A stretch of DNA of 64,000 nt. Origin: Hyphomicrobium facile (GTDB lineage Bacteria; Pseudomonadota; Alphaproteobacteria; Rhizobiales; Hyphomicrobiaceae). The DNA is taken from assembly GCF_900116175.1 (NCBI RefSeq), contig NZ_FPCH01000004.1, forward strand, positions 124,001-188,000, given 5' to 3'. A program made the translations under genes and the position numbers. Positions 54,736-63,847 of this stretch are shown here, piece after piece (the first letter of the stretch is position 1; each line of letters begins with the position of its first letter). The notes under the pieces were generated by a model. The model was given only the letters and a program-made list of their open reading frames with translations. It was not told the DNA's origin and ran no database searches.

Positions 54736-55974
54736 ATGGCCGGACCCGAGTTGGCCTCAGACGCAATTCATAAGGCCAAGACGCGACGCGCCCCGTGGTC
54801 GCTCCTAACTCTCAACTTTTTCATGGCCGATTTTCAAGCCGGAATCGGACCGTTTCTCGGCGTCTTTCTATTGGCGCACGGCTGGAAAAGCGGATTGATT
54901 GGTACCGTCATGACGTTCGGAGGCGTCGCAGGCATGCTGATGAGTATGCCGGCCGGAGCACTGATCGATCAAACGCGATACAAGCGGGCCTGCGTTATCA
55001 TAGCGTGTTTCTTCACGATCGCGGCGTCGACAATCGTTCTTCTGTCTCAAGAGTTCTGGGTCGTCGCAGGCTCTCAGATGGCAACTGCCATAGCGGGCGC
55101 AGCGATCGTCCCCGCCGTGAACGGCATAACGCTCGGAATCGTAAGACAAGCCGGCTTCAATAACCAGAACGGACGAAACCAAGCCTTCAATCACGCAGGC
55201 AACATGGTGGGCTCCGCGCTATCCGGCTATGCCGGCTGGAAGTTCGGATATTCCGCTGTTTTCGTAATTGCCGCGGTGTTCGGCATCCTCGCTATTCTGT
55301 CTGTAACTTTGATCCCTGCCGCCAGCATAGACTACGCAGCCGCACGCGGACTCAAGGAAGATGGACAAGATGCTAAGGCAAGCGGCTTCACGGCTCTCAT
55401 GGAATGCAAGCCACTCCTGATCCTCGCAGTCGCTCTCGCTGCTTTCCACCTCGGCAACGGGGCCATGTTGCCGCTTTACGGAATGGGCGTGGTGACAGAA
55501 GCCCGCAGCAACGGCCCGAGCTTCGTCGCGATGACCATCGTCGTCGCGCAAGCGACAATGATCCTGGCATCCCTTGTGGCAATGCGAATGAACGAAACGC
55601 GAGGCTATTGGCTCGTGCTGCTTATCTCGTTCATCGCGCTTCCGGTCAGAGGCTTGCTCGCCGCCTATTTGATCGTCCCGTGGGGCGTTTACCCGGTGCA
55701 GATACTCGATGGAGTGGGTGCCGGCTTACAAAGCGTCGCCGTTCCAGGTCTTGTCGCGCGAATTCTGAATGGCACCGGCCGCGTCAATGTTGGTCAGGGC
55801 GCAGTGATGGGAGCCCAAGGCCTCGGCGCTGCGTTGAGTCCACTTGTCGGCGGCGGGCTCGCCCAGGAGTTTGGCTATCCAACAGCGTTCGTCTGTCTCG
55901 GCCTTTTTGCGCTCATTTCGATCGGCCTTTGGCTGACGTCTCGCAACGGAGCTTCCCGCACTCAGATATCCTGA
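54736..55974 (+). CDS. Major facilitator superfamily transporter
   Basis: About 412 residues, 12 predicted membrane segments, starting at the ATG after GGAGAG. MFS features include AGALIDQTRYKRACVIIACF in the 2-3 loop and QNGRNQAFNHAGNMVGSALS in segment 5. The N-terminal FMADFQAGIGPFLGVFLLAH and the C-terminal GQGAVMGAQGLGAALSPLVG resemble the drug/sugar efflux group. Substrate cannot be inferred; the gene stands alone. Confidence 0.88.
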   Translation: MAGPELASDAIHKAKTRRAPWSLLTLNFFMADFQAGIGPFLGVFLLAHGWKSGLIGTVMTFGGVAGMLMSMPAGALIDQTRYKRACVIIACFFTIAASTIVLLSQEFWVVAGSQMATAIAGAAIVPAVNGITLGIVRQAGFNNQNGRNQAFNHAGNMVGSALSGYAGWKFGYSAVFVIAAVFGILAILSVTLIPAASIDYAAARGLKEDGQDAKASGFTALMECKPLLILAVALAAFHLGNGAMLPLYGMGVVTEARSNGPSFVAMTIVVAQATMILASLVAMRMNETRGYWLVLLISFIALPVRGLLAAYLIVPWGVYPVQILDGVGAGLQSVAVPGLVARILNGTGRVNVGQGAVMGAQGLGAALSPLVGGGLAQEFGYPTAFVCLGLFALISIGLWLTSRNGASRTQIS

Positions 55975-56018
55975 AGCGGTTTCCGCGCATGCAACCACGC
56001 TTGTCTCCGAACACTCGC

Positions 56019-56915
56019 CTAAGCCGCCCTGCCCCGCACTTTCTCGATGTTCATTCTATGAACGGCCTCGTAAGGCTCGAAATAGCTGATCGCACCATCC
56101 GCCAATGGCTCGGCGAGAAAAGCTTTTAGAGGTAGCCCCGCGAGATGGTCATCTTGCGCGACCCCGATCAGACGTTCGACATAAATACGCGTCGCATCGA
56201 TCAAACCGGCATCGTAGCCTGGCCCCGCTATGCGCTCGGGTGCGCCGTGGTTCGGAAGAATGCGCGAAAAATCCCAAGTCGCCAGCTTTGCTAGCCCGTC
56301 AAGATGCTGCGCCAGACGGTCAGGCTCGTCGACATATGTAACCGTATCTTCGAGCGTGTCCCCCGCGAGCAATGTTCCGTCTCCCGGCAGGTACATCGCG
56401 ACGCCGTCGCGACTGTGAATATCAAGCGGCCGCAATTCGATTCCAACATCGCCACAGCTCAAATCAAATCCCTCCGAGAACGTCGTCGTCGGCAGAACGA
56501 GCGGCGAAATTCCGGGCAATCCATCGAGCGTTCCGGCCTCGATCGCTTTCTTCTTATCGATAAGCAAACGCGCGGTCTCCTCGCCCGCGATAATTTCGCA
56601 ATCATCGAAAACCGCGTTGCCCGCGACGTGATCCAGATGCCAATGGCTCAGCACAACGCGGATATCACGAACACCCCGCGCTTCGAGCGCCCGCCTGATG
56701 GCCCGCGCGTGCGCGAGAGACAAATGCGTGTCGTAAACAACCGCCGAGGCACCATAGACAACCGCATAGCTGCAAATGCCAAGCGCATAACCGCCGTCAT
56801 CAAGCCAATTCGGCTCGGACGAATGATAGCGCTTGCCGGGCACACGCCCGTCATAGAAGCCGATCAGATTTTTTCCGAGTTGCAGCACCCTCATCGTCTC
56901 AGGCACTGTCTCCAT
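56019..56915 (-). CDS. Metallo-beta-lactamase-fold hydrolase
   Basis: 298 residues from the ATG at 56915, which has GGAGAGGG upstream; a further ATG at 56933 lacks a site. The zinc motif is VVLSHWHLDHVAGN, followed by the later ligands in LLAGDTLEDT and ILPNHGAPER. The substrate may be a glyoxalase-II-type thioester, a lactone or similar. It is 48 bases from the TetR gene on the same strand, so it may share its regulation. Confidence 0.88.
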   Translation of the reverse strand: METVPETMRVLQLGKNLIGFYDGRVPGKRYHSSEPNWLDDGGYALGICSYAVVYGASAVVYDTHLSLAHARAIRRALEARGVRDIRVVLSHWHLDHVAGNAVFDDCEIIAGEETARLLIDKKKAIEAGTLDGLPGISPLVLPTTTFSEGFDLSCGDVGIELRPLDIHSRDGVAMYLPGDGTLLAGDTLEDTVTYVDEPDRLAQHLDGLAKLATWDFSRILPNHGAPERIAGPGYDAGLIDATRIYVERLIGVAQDDHLAGLPLKAFLAEPLADGAISYFEPYEAVHRMNIEKVRGRAA

Positions 56916-56962
56916 CGGGCCCTCTCCATTCATGCAACACCGACCACCGATCCGCGGCGCGC

Positions 56963-57655
56963 TCACTTCTTCCGCTTCAAATGCGTATTCAGGAAAGACC
57001 GGAGTTCTCCGATCGCGACGATCGGATCGAAATCCTTCAATATCATCGCACGCGCACACACGCCGTCGAGAAAAGTCGAGATGAAGTTCGCCGTCTCCTC
57101 GACATCGACATTGCGGAAATCACCCCGCGCGACGCCCGAAGCAAGCGCCGCCTTCAACACATCCCTTTCGTCAAGATAGAACCGCCTGATCGCTTCGTCG
57201 ATGCGCACGTTGCGTTTCGATGTCTTGGCATAGTCGATAGCGATCATGATGAGCTTCGATATCGTTCTGTACTCTTTCACGTGAATGTCGAGCCACCCGT
57301 AGATGATGTCGCGAGGATGCTCCAAGCCCTCGCGCGCCAAACGAAACTGCTCGAACGCCCGCTCCACAGCAAGAGTAACGGCACGCCGGAATAGCTCATC
57401 CTTGCTCCCGAAATAATAATAGATCAGCGCGGGATTGAAGCCGGTCGCATCTGCGATGTCCTTCGTCGTGACCGATGAAAACCCGCGATCGGCAAAGAGA
57501 TCGAGCGCAACCGCACAGATCTTCATCTCCGTATCGGGTGAAGCGACATCGAGCCTCGGACGTCCGGCGCGCACAACGCGCCTTTGGCTCCGCCGTTTTG
57601 CCGCCTGCTTCCGGCGTTTCCGCGCGGCGACCGGCGAACTGCTCTCAGCGCTCAA
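56963..57655 (-). CDS. TetR-family transcriptional regulator
   Basis: Taking the TTG after GAGGGAG gives 230 residues. A basic tail (ARKRRKQAAKRRSQRRVVRA) is followed by the TetR helix-turn-helix: ICAVALDLFADRGFSSVTTK, then DIADATGFNPALIYYYFGSK. The C-terminal ligand domain is helical. It is divergent from the ABC transporter operon, with a 14-bp palindrome in between, and cotranscribed with the hydrolase gene. A longer frame to 57760 exists without a good start. Confidence 0.88.
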   Translation of the reverse strand: MSAESSSPVAARKRRKQAAKRRSQRRVVRAGRPRLDVASPDTEMKICAVALDLFADRGFSSVTTKDIADATGFNPALIYYYFGSKDELFRRAVTLAVERAFEQFRLAREGLEHPRDIIYGWLDIHVKEYRTISKLIMIAIDYAKTSKRNVRIDEAIRRFYLDERDVLKAALASGVARGDFRNVDVEETANFISTFLDGVCARAMILKDFDPIVAIGELRSFLNTHLKRKK

Positions 57656-57805
57656 CGTCGTGTCTCCCTCGATCTCAACTATTCCGACGTTCCTATCAAA
57701 CCCGACGCCCTGTGTCAGCCGTGCCTGAAGAATGTGCGCGTTGGTGCAAAGATTGTTCAAAAACGCTGCACTTTACGGGCCAGAATCGCTTGCCCGCGAA
57801 TATTG

Positions 57806-57819
57806 ATTAAGCGCTTAAT
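57806..57819 (+). promoter_or_regulatory. Palindrome ATTAAGCGCTTAAT, candidate TetR operator
   Basis: A perfect 14-bp inverted repeat in the gap between the divergent TetR gene and the ABC transporter operon. TetR proteins commonly bind 14-20 bp palindromes in such positions. The AT-rich surroundings fit a promoter. Confidence 0.6.
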
Positions 57820-57877
57820 TAGGGAGCTCAAGTGCAACTTTGGCAGCAGACAAGCCAATTCCTCTTGAGCCCGATTG

Positions 57878-58762
57878 ATGAGCGTTTCAACCACACGGGC
57901 AATTTGGATGGATGCTTCGCCTCTAAAACTTGATGGCCCGCAGGCAACCAAGGCTGCAAGAGAACAGTCCAGAGCAAAGCGTCAGTGGAGACTGCGCGGC
58001 ACACTGACGAGCCGCCAATATGCGCTTTACGCCTTCCTCGGCGTCGCCACACCGATCCTCTTATGGGCCTTCGTCAACGAGGCCGGCATCGTGCCGAAAA
58101 TGTTCATGCCGGGGCCGCTCGACGTACTGAAGCGCTTCTGGTCGTGGATTGCGAATGAAGGATTCGCCGGCGATCTCACAATCAGTGTTCAGCGCGTTTC
58201 ACTCGGCTTTCTCGCGTCCCTCATTATAGCGCTTCCGCTCGGACTTGTTGCCGGCACGTTCAAACCTGCCGAAGCCTTCCTCGAACCGGCCATGGATTTC
58301 ATCCGTTACATGCCGGCCGTCGCCTTCGTTCCGCTGATGATGCTGTGGTGCGGCGTCGGCGAAAATTCGAAAATCGCAATCATCTTCGTCGGCACGTTCT
58401 TTCAGATGGTGCTGATGTTCGCCGATGACGTTCGCAAAGTGCCGATGCAGCAGATAGAGGCGGCACAGACCATGGGCGGCACGCGGCGGGAAATTCTCTA
58501 CAAGGTCATCTTTCCCTCGGCCGCGCCTGCGCTTCTGACCACCTGCCGCATCACCCTTGGATGGGCGTGGACGTACCTGGTCGTTGCTGAAATCGTCGCT
58601 GCCAACTCCGGCCTCGGCTACTCGGTGCTCAAAGCCCAACGCTTCCTGCAAACGGACAAGATCTTCGCAGGCCTGATCGTTATCGGTTTCCTCGGCCTGA
58701 TCCAGGATCAGCTCCTCCGCGCCCTCCACCACGCTCTCTTCCCTTACCTGCGGAGGCAATAG
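57878..58762 (+). CDS. ABC transporter permease (SsuC/TauC/NrtB type)
   Basis: About 294 residues (start ATG 57878 or 57908; neither has a strong ribosome site). Six membrane segments and the BPD_transp_1 domain are evident, with the EAA loop QTMGGTRREILYKVIFPSAA and upstream MDFIRYMPAVAFVPLMMLWC. This subfamily imports nitrate, sulfonates, taurine, pyrimidine precursors and related compounds. It is first in an operon with its ATPase (three bases on), binding protein, glnT and a creatininase-like gene. Confidence 0.92.
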   Translation: MSVSTTRAIWMDASPLKLDGPQATKAAREQSRAKRQWRLRGTLTSRQYALYAFLGVATPILLWAFVNEAGIVPKMFMPGPLDVLKRFWSWIANEGFAGDLTISVQRVSLGFLASLIIALPLGLVAGTFKPAEAFLEPAMDFIRYMPAVAFVPLMMLWCGVGENSKIAIIFVGTFFQMVLMFADDVRKVPMQQIEAAQTMGGTRREILYKVIFPSAAPALLTTCRITLGWAWTYLVVAEIVAANSGLGYSVLKAQRFLQTDKIFAGLIVIGFLGLIQDQLLRALHHALFPYLRRQ

Positions 58763-58765
58763 GCA

Positions 58766-59596
58766 ATGACCAACGCCATCGAGATCAAGGGCGTCTTCAA
58801 AAGCTTCGACGGAAAGCGCGGCCGCAATCTCGTCCTCGACGACGTGAGCCTTTCGATCGCAGCCGGAACGTTCGTCACGATCGTCGGCGCGTCGGGCTGC
58901 GGAAAATCAACGTTGCTGAGGATCGTTGCAGGCCTCGAGTCCGCCGATGGCGGCATCGTTCTCGTCGGCGGCAAAGAGATTGCAGGCCCAGGCGTCGATC
59001 GCGCGATGGTGTTTCAGGACTACAGCCTCTTCCCGTGGCTGACGGTCGCGCAGAATGTCCTCTTCAGCCGCCGTCTCAGCGCCAACAAATACGACAATCT
59101 CGCGCTCGAACGCGACGCCGAAGAAAAACGTGCGGCGTCGCTGATCTCGCTCGTCGGCCTATCCGCATCGCAGGATCTTTATCCCTCGCAACTTTCGGGC
59201 GGCATGCGCCAGCGCATCGCGATCGCGCGCGCACTGATGTCGAAGCCGTCGATCATTCTGATGGACGAACCGTTCGGCGCGCTCGATGCGCAAACGCGCG
59301 AGGTCATGCAGGATCTCGTACTGGACGTCGTCGAGCAGGAAGGCACGACGATCATGTTCGTGACACACGACGTCGAGGAAGCTCTCTATCTCGGCACGCA
59401 AGTCGTCCTCATGTCACCGCATCCAGGCCGGATCGACACGATCTATGACGTGCCGCTTCCGAAAAAGCGCGATGAGCAGATGCGCATCGACCCTCAGTTT
59501 CTACAGCTCAAGCGGACCGTGATGGAACGTATCCGCGATACGGTTGGCCTGTCCCTCGACAGGTCTGCAGTGGGAAGCATCGAAGCCGGTGCATGA
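58766..59596 (+). CDS. ABC transporter ATP-binding protein (SsuB/TauB/NrtD type)
   Basis: A 276-residue ATPase: Walker A GASGCGKSTLLRIVAG, Q-loop VFQDYSLFPWLTVAQNV, signature LSGGMRQRIAIARALM, Walker B IILMDEPFGALDAQTREV and the switch histidine in MFVTHDVEEALYLG. It powers the permease encoded directly upstream. The binding-protein frame opens within its last codons. Confidence 0.94.
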   Translation: MTNAIEIKGVFKSFDGKRGRNLVLDDVSLSIAAGTFVTIVGASGCGKSTLLRIVAGLESADGGIVLVGGKEIAGPGVDRAMVFQDYSLFPWLTVAQNVLFSRRLSANKYDNLALERDAEEKRAASLISLVGLSASQDLYPSQLSGGMRQRIAIARALMSKPSIILMDEPFGALDAQTREVMQDLVLDVVEQEGTTIMFVTHDVEEALYLGTQVVLMSPHPGRIDTIYDVPLPKKRDEQMRIDPQFLQLKRTVMERIRDTVGLSLDRSAVGSIEAGA

Positions 59597-59631
59597 CGCC
59601 CGGTACCTTTAACGGAGGAGTATCAGAGACC

Positions 59632-60642
59632 ATGCGTAGACTTTTGTCACGTATACGGACTGTAGGAATAGGCGGCGCATTCGCATTGGCCGGACTGGCG
59701 TCGATACACGCAAGCTCCGCCCGCGCCGAAGAGGTCAACCTCGCGACGGTCGCATGGATCGGTTACGCGCCGTTCTACGTCGCCGTCGAAAAAAACATGT
59801 TCGATAAGTACGGCGTCAAAGTCGCTCTTAAAGATTTCGCCGACCCGGCCCTTATTCCGGCCGCCCTTCAGAGCGGCGGAATTCAGGGCGCGATGTACAC
59901 CTACGATCAGGTGATCAACCTCGTCGCCAACGGCAACAACTATCGCGTCGTGATGCCGATCGATTATTCCAACGGCGCCGATGCAATCCTCGCCCAGAAG
60001 TCGATCAAGTCGTTGGCCGACCTCAAGGGCAAGAAAGTCGCCTACCCGTTCGCAACGTGCGACAACCTTCTCGTCGCCTATGCGCTGCAGCAGGCCGGTT
60101 TGACCGAAGCCGATGTCGAAGGCCTCGACGCAACGCCCGAGAGCGTTGCCGCGGCTTTGCTGGGCGGCGCTGTTGCCGGCGCCACCTACGAACCCAACGT
60201 CAGCAAAATCCTGAAGCTCGACGCCAACGGCGGCTACCACGCCCTCTACACATCGGCGTCGGCCCCCGGTCTGATCACCGACGTCCTCTACTTCTCGGCC
60301 GACTACATCGAGAAAAATCCCAAGACTGTCGAAGCCGTGATCAAGGGCTACATCGACGGCATGGCGTTCCTGAAGGAGAATCCCGACGAAGCCTACGCGA
60401 TCGTTGCGAAATACTTCTCGACGTCGGTTGACGATGTGAAGGAACAGGCGAAGGGCGCTTACAATATTCCGGTCGCCGAAATGGCCGGATATTTCGCTCC
60501 GCGCGACGATGCAAAATCGCTCTTCACGTCGGGCAAGTTGATCGCGGACGTGCTCATCAAGCGCGACCAGATCAAGGCAGCGCCGAAGATCGAGGACACC
60601 TTCGACGCGAAGTTCGTCAGCTCCCTCGTTGCCGCGAAATAA
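59632..60642 (+). CDS. ABC transporter substrate-binding protein (NMT1/SsuA-like)
   Basis: 336 residues from the ATG at 59632, with an 11-base gap after GGAGGAG. A signal peptide is visible (GIGGAFALAGLASIHASSAR then AEEVNL). The mature protein matches NMT1/THI5-like solute binders: VAWIGYAPFYVAVEKNMFDK, LADLKGKKVAYPFATCDNLL and a C-terminal hinge. It delivers the substrate to the permease in the periplasm. The substrate is unknown; context points to an organic nitrogen compound. An in-frame ATG at 59593 would spoil the signal peptide. Confidence 0.9.
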   Translation: MRRLLSRIRTVGIGGAFALAGLASIHASSARAEEVNLATVAWIGYAPFYVAVEKNMFDKYGVKVALKDFADPALIPAALQSGGIQGAMYTYDQVINLVANGNNYRVVMPIDYSNGADAILAQKSIKSLADLKGKKVAYPFATCDNLLVAYALQQAGLTEADVEGLDATPESVAAALLGGAVAGATYEPNVSKILKLDANGGYHALYTSASAPGLITDVLYFSADYIEKNPKTVEAVIKGYIDGMAFLKENPDEAYAIVAKYFSTSVDDVKEQAKGAYNIPVAEMAGYFAPRDDAKSLFTSGKLIADVLIKRDQIKAAPKIEDTFDAKFVSSLVAAK

Positions 60643-60750
60643 CGACCGAACAAACGAACGAACCGGCGCGGCTTGAGTACCGCCATCGGCCTTGCCGCGC
60701 CGGCTCGACACCCCCTCAAAGCCAAAACGAACATCGGAGACGATAAGAAA

Positions 60751-62112
60751 ATGGACGCCGTCGTCAACAAACCGCGCTCAGAACTCGAAGATCAGCTCGT
60801 ATCGAAAGGCGTGAAATATCTGCTCGCCAGCTACGTCGACATGCATGGCGTGTCGAAGGGCAAGGCTGTGCCGGTATCGCACCTCGACCGCATGCTCGGC
60901 GGATCGGAACTCTGCACGGGTGCGGCGCTCGACGGAGTTCCGCAGGATGTGAGCGAAGAAGAAGTGGCAGCTCACCCCGACGCCGCCTCGTGCACCGTTC
61001 TTCCCTGGAAGGACGACATTGCCTGGTTCGCAAGCGATCTCTGGTGCAGGGGCAAACCCTTCGAAGCCTGCAGCCGTAACATCCTGAAGCGCACGCTCGC
61101 AAAAGCCGATGCCATGGGATACGGCCTCAACCTCGGCATGGAAGCCGAATTCTTCGTGCTGAAAGACGACCCAGCACTCGGCTTCAAGCCGCTGTCGGAT
61201 CGCAAGCATCTCGAAAAGCCTGCCTACGACGTCACGCGCACGCTCGACAACATGGGTTGGATCGGCGAACTCGTCGACGCCATGAACGGCCTCGGCTGGG
61301 ACGTCTACAGCTTCGACCACGAAGACGGCATCGGACAGTTCGAAATCGACTTCCGCTATTTCGACGCCCTCTCCATGGCGGACAAGTTCGTGTTCTTCCG
61401 TCTCATGGCCCACGAGATCGCCCGCAAGCATGGCGGCTTCGCAACCTTTATGCCGAAGCCCTACGCCGACCGCGCAGGCAGCGGCGCGCATTTCAACATG
61501 TCGCTTTCGGATAAGAAGACGGGCAAGAACCTGTTCGCCGATCCGGCCGATCCGCGTGGCTGCGGCCTTTCCAAGCTCGGCTATCAGTTCCTCGCCGGCG
61601 TCATGAAGCATCTTCCCGCGATCTGCGCCGTGGTCGCACCGACCGTGAACAGCTACAAGCGCCTCGTCTTGAAGGGTTCGATGTCGGGCTTCACCTGGGC
61701 GCCTGTTTGGGCCTGCTACGGCAACAACAACCGCACCAACACACTGCGCATTCCGCAAGGCGGCGGCCGCATCGAGTTGCGGGCCGCAGACAGCGCCTGC
61801 AATCCCTATCTCGGTGCAGCGCTCGTCCTGGCCGCCGGTCTCGAAGGCATTACCAACGAACTCGATCCGGGTGATCCCCACACCGAGAACATGTATCTGA
61901 AGAGCGAAGCCGAACTCAAAGCCATGGGCGTCTATCATCTTCCGCGCACGCTCGACGAAGCGGTCTCCGCTTTCGACGCCGATCCTTTGAGCGAAGAAAC
62001 GTTCGGGCAAGCGATGAAGAAGACCTGGGTCGACTACAAGCGTGACGAGTGGCTGAGCTACCTCAATCACGTCTCCGACTGGGAACGCGCCCGCTACCTG
62101 AAGTTCTACTGA
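60751..62112 (+). CDS. glnT: Glutamine synthetase-family ligase, GlnT (type III of rhizobia)
   Basis: A 453-residue enzyme beginning MDAVVNKPRSELEDQ, ATG after GGAG. Glutamine synthetase features are intact: GMEAEFFVL (metal Glu), the FDHEDGIGQFEIDF block, GSGAHFNMSLSDK, SYKRLVLKGSMSGF and RIELRAADSACNPYLGAALV. GlnT-type enzymes join glutamate to ammonia or, in methylotroph relatives, to methylamine, using ATP. Coupling to an importer and a creatininase-like amidohydrolase suggests assimilation of nitrogen freed from the imported compound. Whether the amine is ammonia or methylamine cannot be read from sequence alone. Confidence 0.92.
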   Translation: MDAVVNKPRSELEDQLVSKGVKYLLASYVDMHGVSKGKAVPVSHLDRMLGGSELCTGAALDGVPQDVSEEEVAAHPDAASCTVLPWKDDIAWFASDLWCRGKPFEACSRNILKRTLAKADAMGYGLNLGMEAEFFVLKDDPALGFKPLSDRKHLEKPAYDVTRTLDNMGWIGELVDAMNGLGWDVYSFDHEDGIGQFEIDFRYFDALSMADKFVFFRLMAHEIARKHGGFATFMPKPYADRAGSGAHFNMSLSDKKTGKNLFADPADPRGCGLSKLGYQFLAGVMKHLPAICAVVAPTVNSYKRLVLKGSMSGFTWAPVWACYGNNNRTNTLRIPQGGGRIELRAADSACNPYLGAALVLAAGLEGITNELDPGDPHTENMYLKSEAELKAMGVYHLPRTLDEAVSAFDADPLSEETFGQAMKKTWVDYKRDEWLSYLNHVSDWERARYLKFY

Positions 62113-62122
62113 AGGCGCGCCG

Positions 62123-62878
62123 ATGAATTGGGCGGAAAGAACATGGAGCGAATTGCCGGGCGACTTGGCGAATGCCAGCCACTCGGCAATTCTACCCGTA
62201 GGCGCGACCGAGCAGCACGGACCGCATCTCGGCACAGGCATGGACTACGTTTTGGCGGATCGCCTCTGCCGGAAAGTTGCAGAGCGGACGAGCGTTCCGA
62301 TGCTCCCCGTTCTGCCCTACGGGTGCTCGATCGGTCATAGTCGCCGCTGGCCCGGCACGATTGCACTTCAGCCGATAACGCTGATCAATGTCGTGAAGGA
62401 AATCGGCGACTGGGCCTATCACAGCGGCGTGCGGCGGCTCTTCATCGTCAACAGTCACGTGACGAACTACGCGCCACTCCGATGCGCTCTCGAAATGCTT
62501 CGAGCCGAGCACGACGACATGATGGTCGCGCTCATCAACACGGCGACGGTCAGCGACCGGGTGCGCGCCGCGCATTTTGCCGACGGTGACGACTGGCACG
62601 CGAACGCCGCCGAGACGTCGCTCATGCTCGCGGCAGCTCCCGAAATCGCGAGGCCAGATTTGATCGCAAGCTCGGATGACCCGGATCGCACAGGCGGTCT
62701 CGTCTTTTCACACCCCGTGAACAGAACGAGTCTCAACGGGGTTACGGGAAAGCCGAGCCTCGCGAACGTCGACCAGGGACTCGAGCTTTTCAACTGGATG
62801 GTCGAGGACCTTGCCGCAATCATAGAACGAGGCAAATCCGAACGGCCGCCAATTGATCAGTCCTATTTCGGCGGCTGA
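62123..62878 (+). CDS. Creatininase-family amidohydrolase
   Basis: A 251-residue protein, ten bases after glnT. The creatininase fold is recognised by LPVGATEQHGPHLGTGMDY (metal Glu/His), PVLPYGCSIGHSRRWPGTIA, LFIVNSHVTNYAPLRCALEM in place of the usual NGHGGN, and DDWHANAAETSLML (metal His, Glu). It probably hydrolyses a cyclic or linear amide. The altered HGGN block is unusual and may mean a substrate other than creatinine. It is the last gene of the operon. Confidence 0.88.
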   Translation: MNWAERTWSELPGDLANASHSAILPVGATEQHGPHLGTGMDYVLADRLCRKVAERTSVPMLPVLPYGCSIGHSRRWPGTIALQPITLINVVKEIGDWAYHSGVRRLFIVNSHVTNYAPLRCALEMLRAEHDDMMVALINTATVSDRVRAAHFADGDDWHANAAETSLMLAAAPEIARPDLIASSDDPDRTGGLVFSHPVNRTSLNGVTGKPSLANVDQGLELFNWMVEDLAAIIERGKSERPPIDQSYFGG

Positions 62879-63177
62879 GGCCCGATTTGATGCCACGACC
62901 CGATTTGATGACGCGAATTGATCGCGCGCAACGATTGCGAGAGTGGCGGCCAGGAGTCAGGGCCAGCAGTGGCGGCCAGGAGTTGCGGGATGAGCACCCC
63001 CTGCCGCCACATACCTCCCCGCTCCTGAAGGGGCGTGCACCCCTTTCTCCGCCATGCTAGCCTCGCGTGGGCGGCCGAGTTCTCTCGCACATGATGACAA
63101 CATCAGGCGCCTGAACGGGCCGGATTGCTTCGAAAGAACAAGCCGCTTGCTCGTCCTTTCGAAACCAGGAGGGTGGT
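62879..63177. repeat. Intergenic region with direct repeats and a terminator hairpin
   Basis: Two direct repeats are visible: CCCGATTTGATG at 62881-62892 and 62899-62910, and GTGGCGGCCAGGAGT at 62943-62957 and 62969-62983. A hairpin AAGGGG-CGTGCA-CCCCTT lies at 63028-63045, followed by a short T-rich run, and could end the glnT operon. No gene is supported. Confidence 0.6.
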
Positions 63178-63459
63178 ATGCCGAACTTTGGAATTCCTCG
63201 CCGGGTCGCGTCGGATTTCAAGGCCGAATCTGTGTCCGTCAACTGGAGACGCGGCCTGTTTCGAGTCTGGATGCTGATCTCGGCAGGCTGGATCATGGGA
63301 TGGACGATCTACCTTATACTCGAAGGCGTCCAAGGCAGCCTGAGCACGAGAGGCGATTTCATCGAGGTCCCGATATTGCTCTTCGCCCCGCCGATTGCGC
63401 TTTGGCTATTCGGCTTGGCCGCAGCCTGGGCGATCCGCGGATTCGAAGTCGAGAGATAA
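63178..63459 (+). CDS. Small membrane protein (93 aa)
   Basis: The ATG is preceded by AGGAGGG. The protein begins MPNFGIPRRVASDFKAESVS and has two membrane segments (RVWMLISAGWIMGWTIYLIL and IEVPILLFAPPIALWLFGLA) and a short basic tail. Small inner-membrane proteins of this layout are common; function unknown. Confidence 0.68.
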   Translation: MPNFGIPRRVASDFKAESVSVNWRRGLFRVWMLISAGWIMGWTIYLILEGVQGSLSTRGDFIEVPILLFAPPIALWLFGLAAAWAIRGFEVER

Positions 63460-63529
63460 AAACCGCGGCGCCAATCGGCGACGTCGCGGCTACGAACGAA
63501 TTAGGAAATCTAGTTGGCCGCCGGCGCGA

Positions 63530-63847
63530 TCACGTCGCGTCGGATTGCGCGCGTGCGTGATCGGGCGAACCCTTCGTCTTCCAGAACCGGTGAGCGCGCG
63601 CTTCCTCGTTGTCGCTTTTCGTCAGCGACAAATGTTCTGCGAGTGCTTTCGAATCCTTGATGACGTCTTCCCAGGTCAGGTCGGCAGCCTGCAACATTTC
63701 CGAAGCCTTCAAGGCCGCCGACGCTCGCTCGCCTTCATTGGGAGAGGCGAGCATCGCGCAGAGCTTCATGAAGCGGGAAATGTCGAGAGCAACGGGACGC
63801 CGCTCGGCCGAACCGACGGATTGAATGCGACGACGCCACTTGGCCAT
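63530..63847 (-). CDS. Small soluble hypothetical protein (105 aa)
   Basis: From the ATG at 63847, the protein starts MAKWRRRIQSVGSAERRPVA. The core ISRFMKLCAMLASPNEGERA then SEMLQAADLTWEDVIKDSK is a helical segment also seen in several small alphaproteobacterial and phage proteins of unknown function. It is basic at the N-terminus and may bind nucleic acid; this is inference. No gene lies between it and the window end. Confidence 0.6.
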   Translation of the reverse strand: MAKWRRRIQSVGSAERRPVALDISRFMKLCAMLASPNEGERASAALKASEMLQAADLTWEDVIKDSKALAEHLSLTKSDNEEARAHRFWKTKGSPDHARAQSDAT

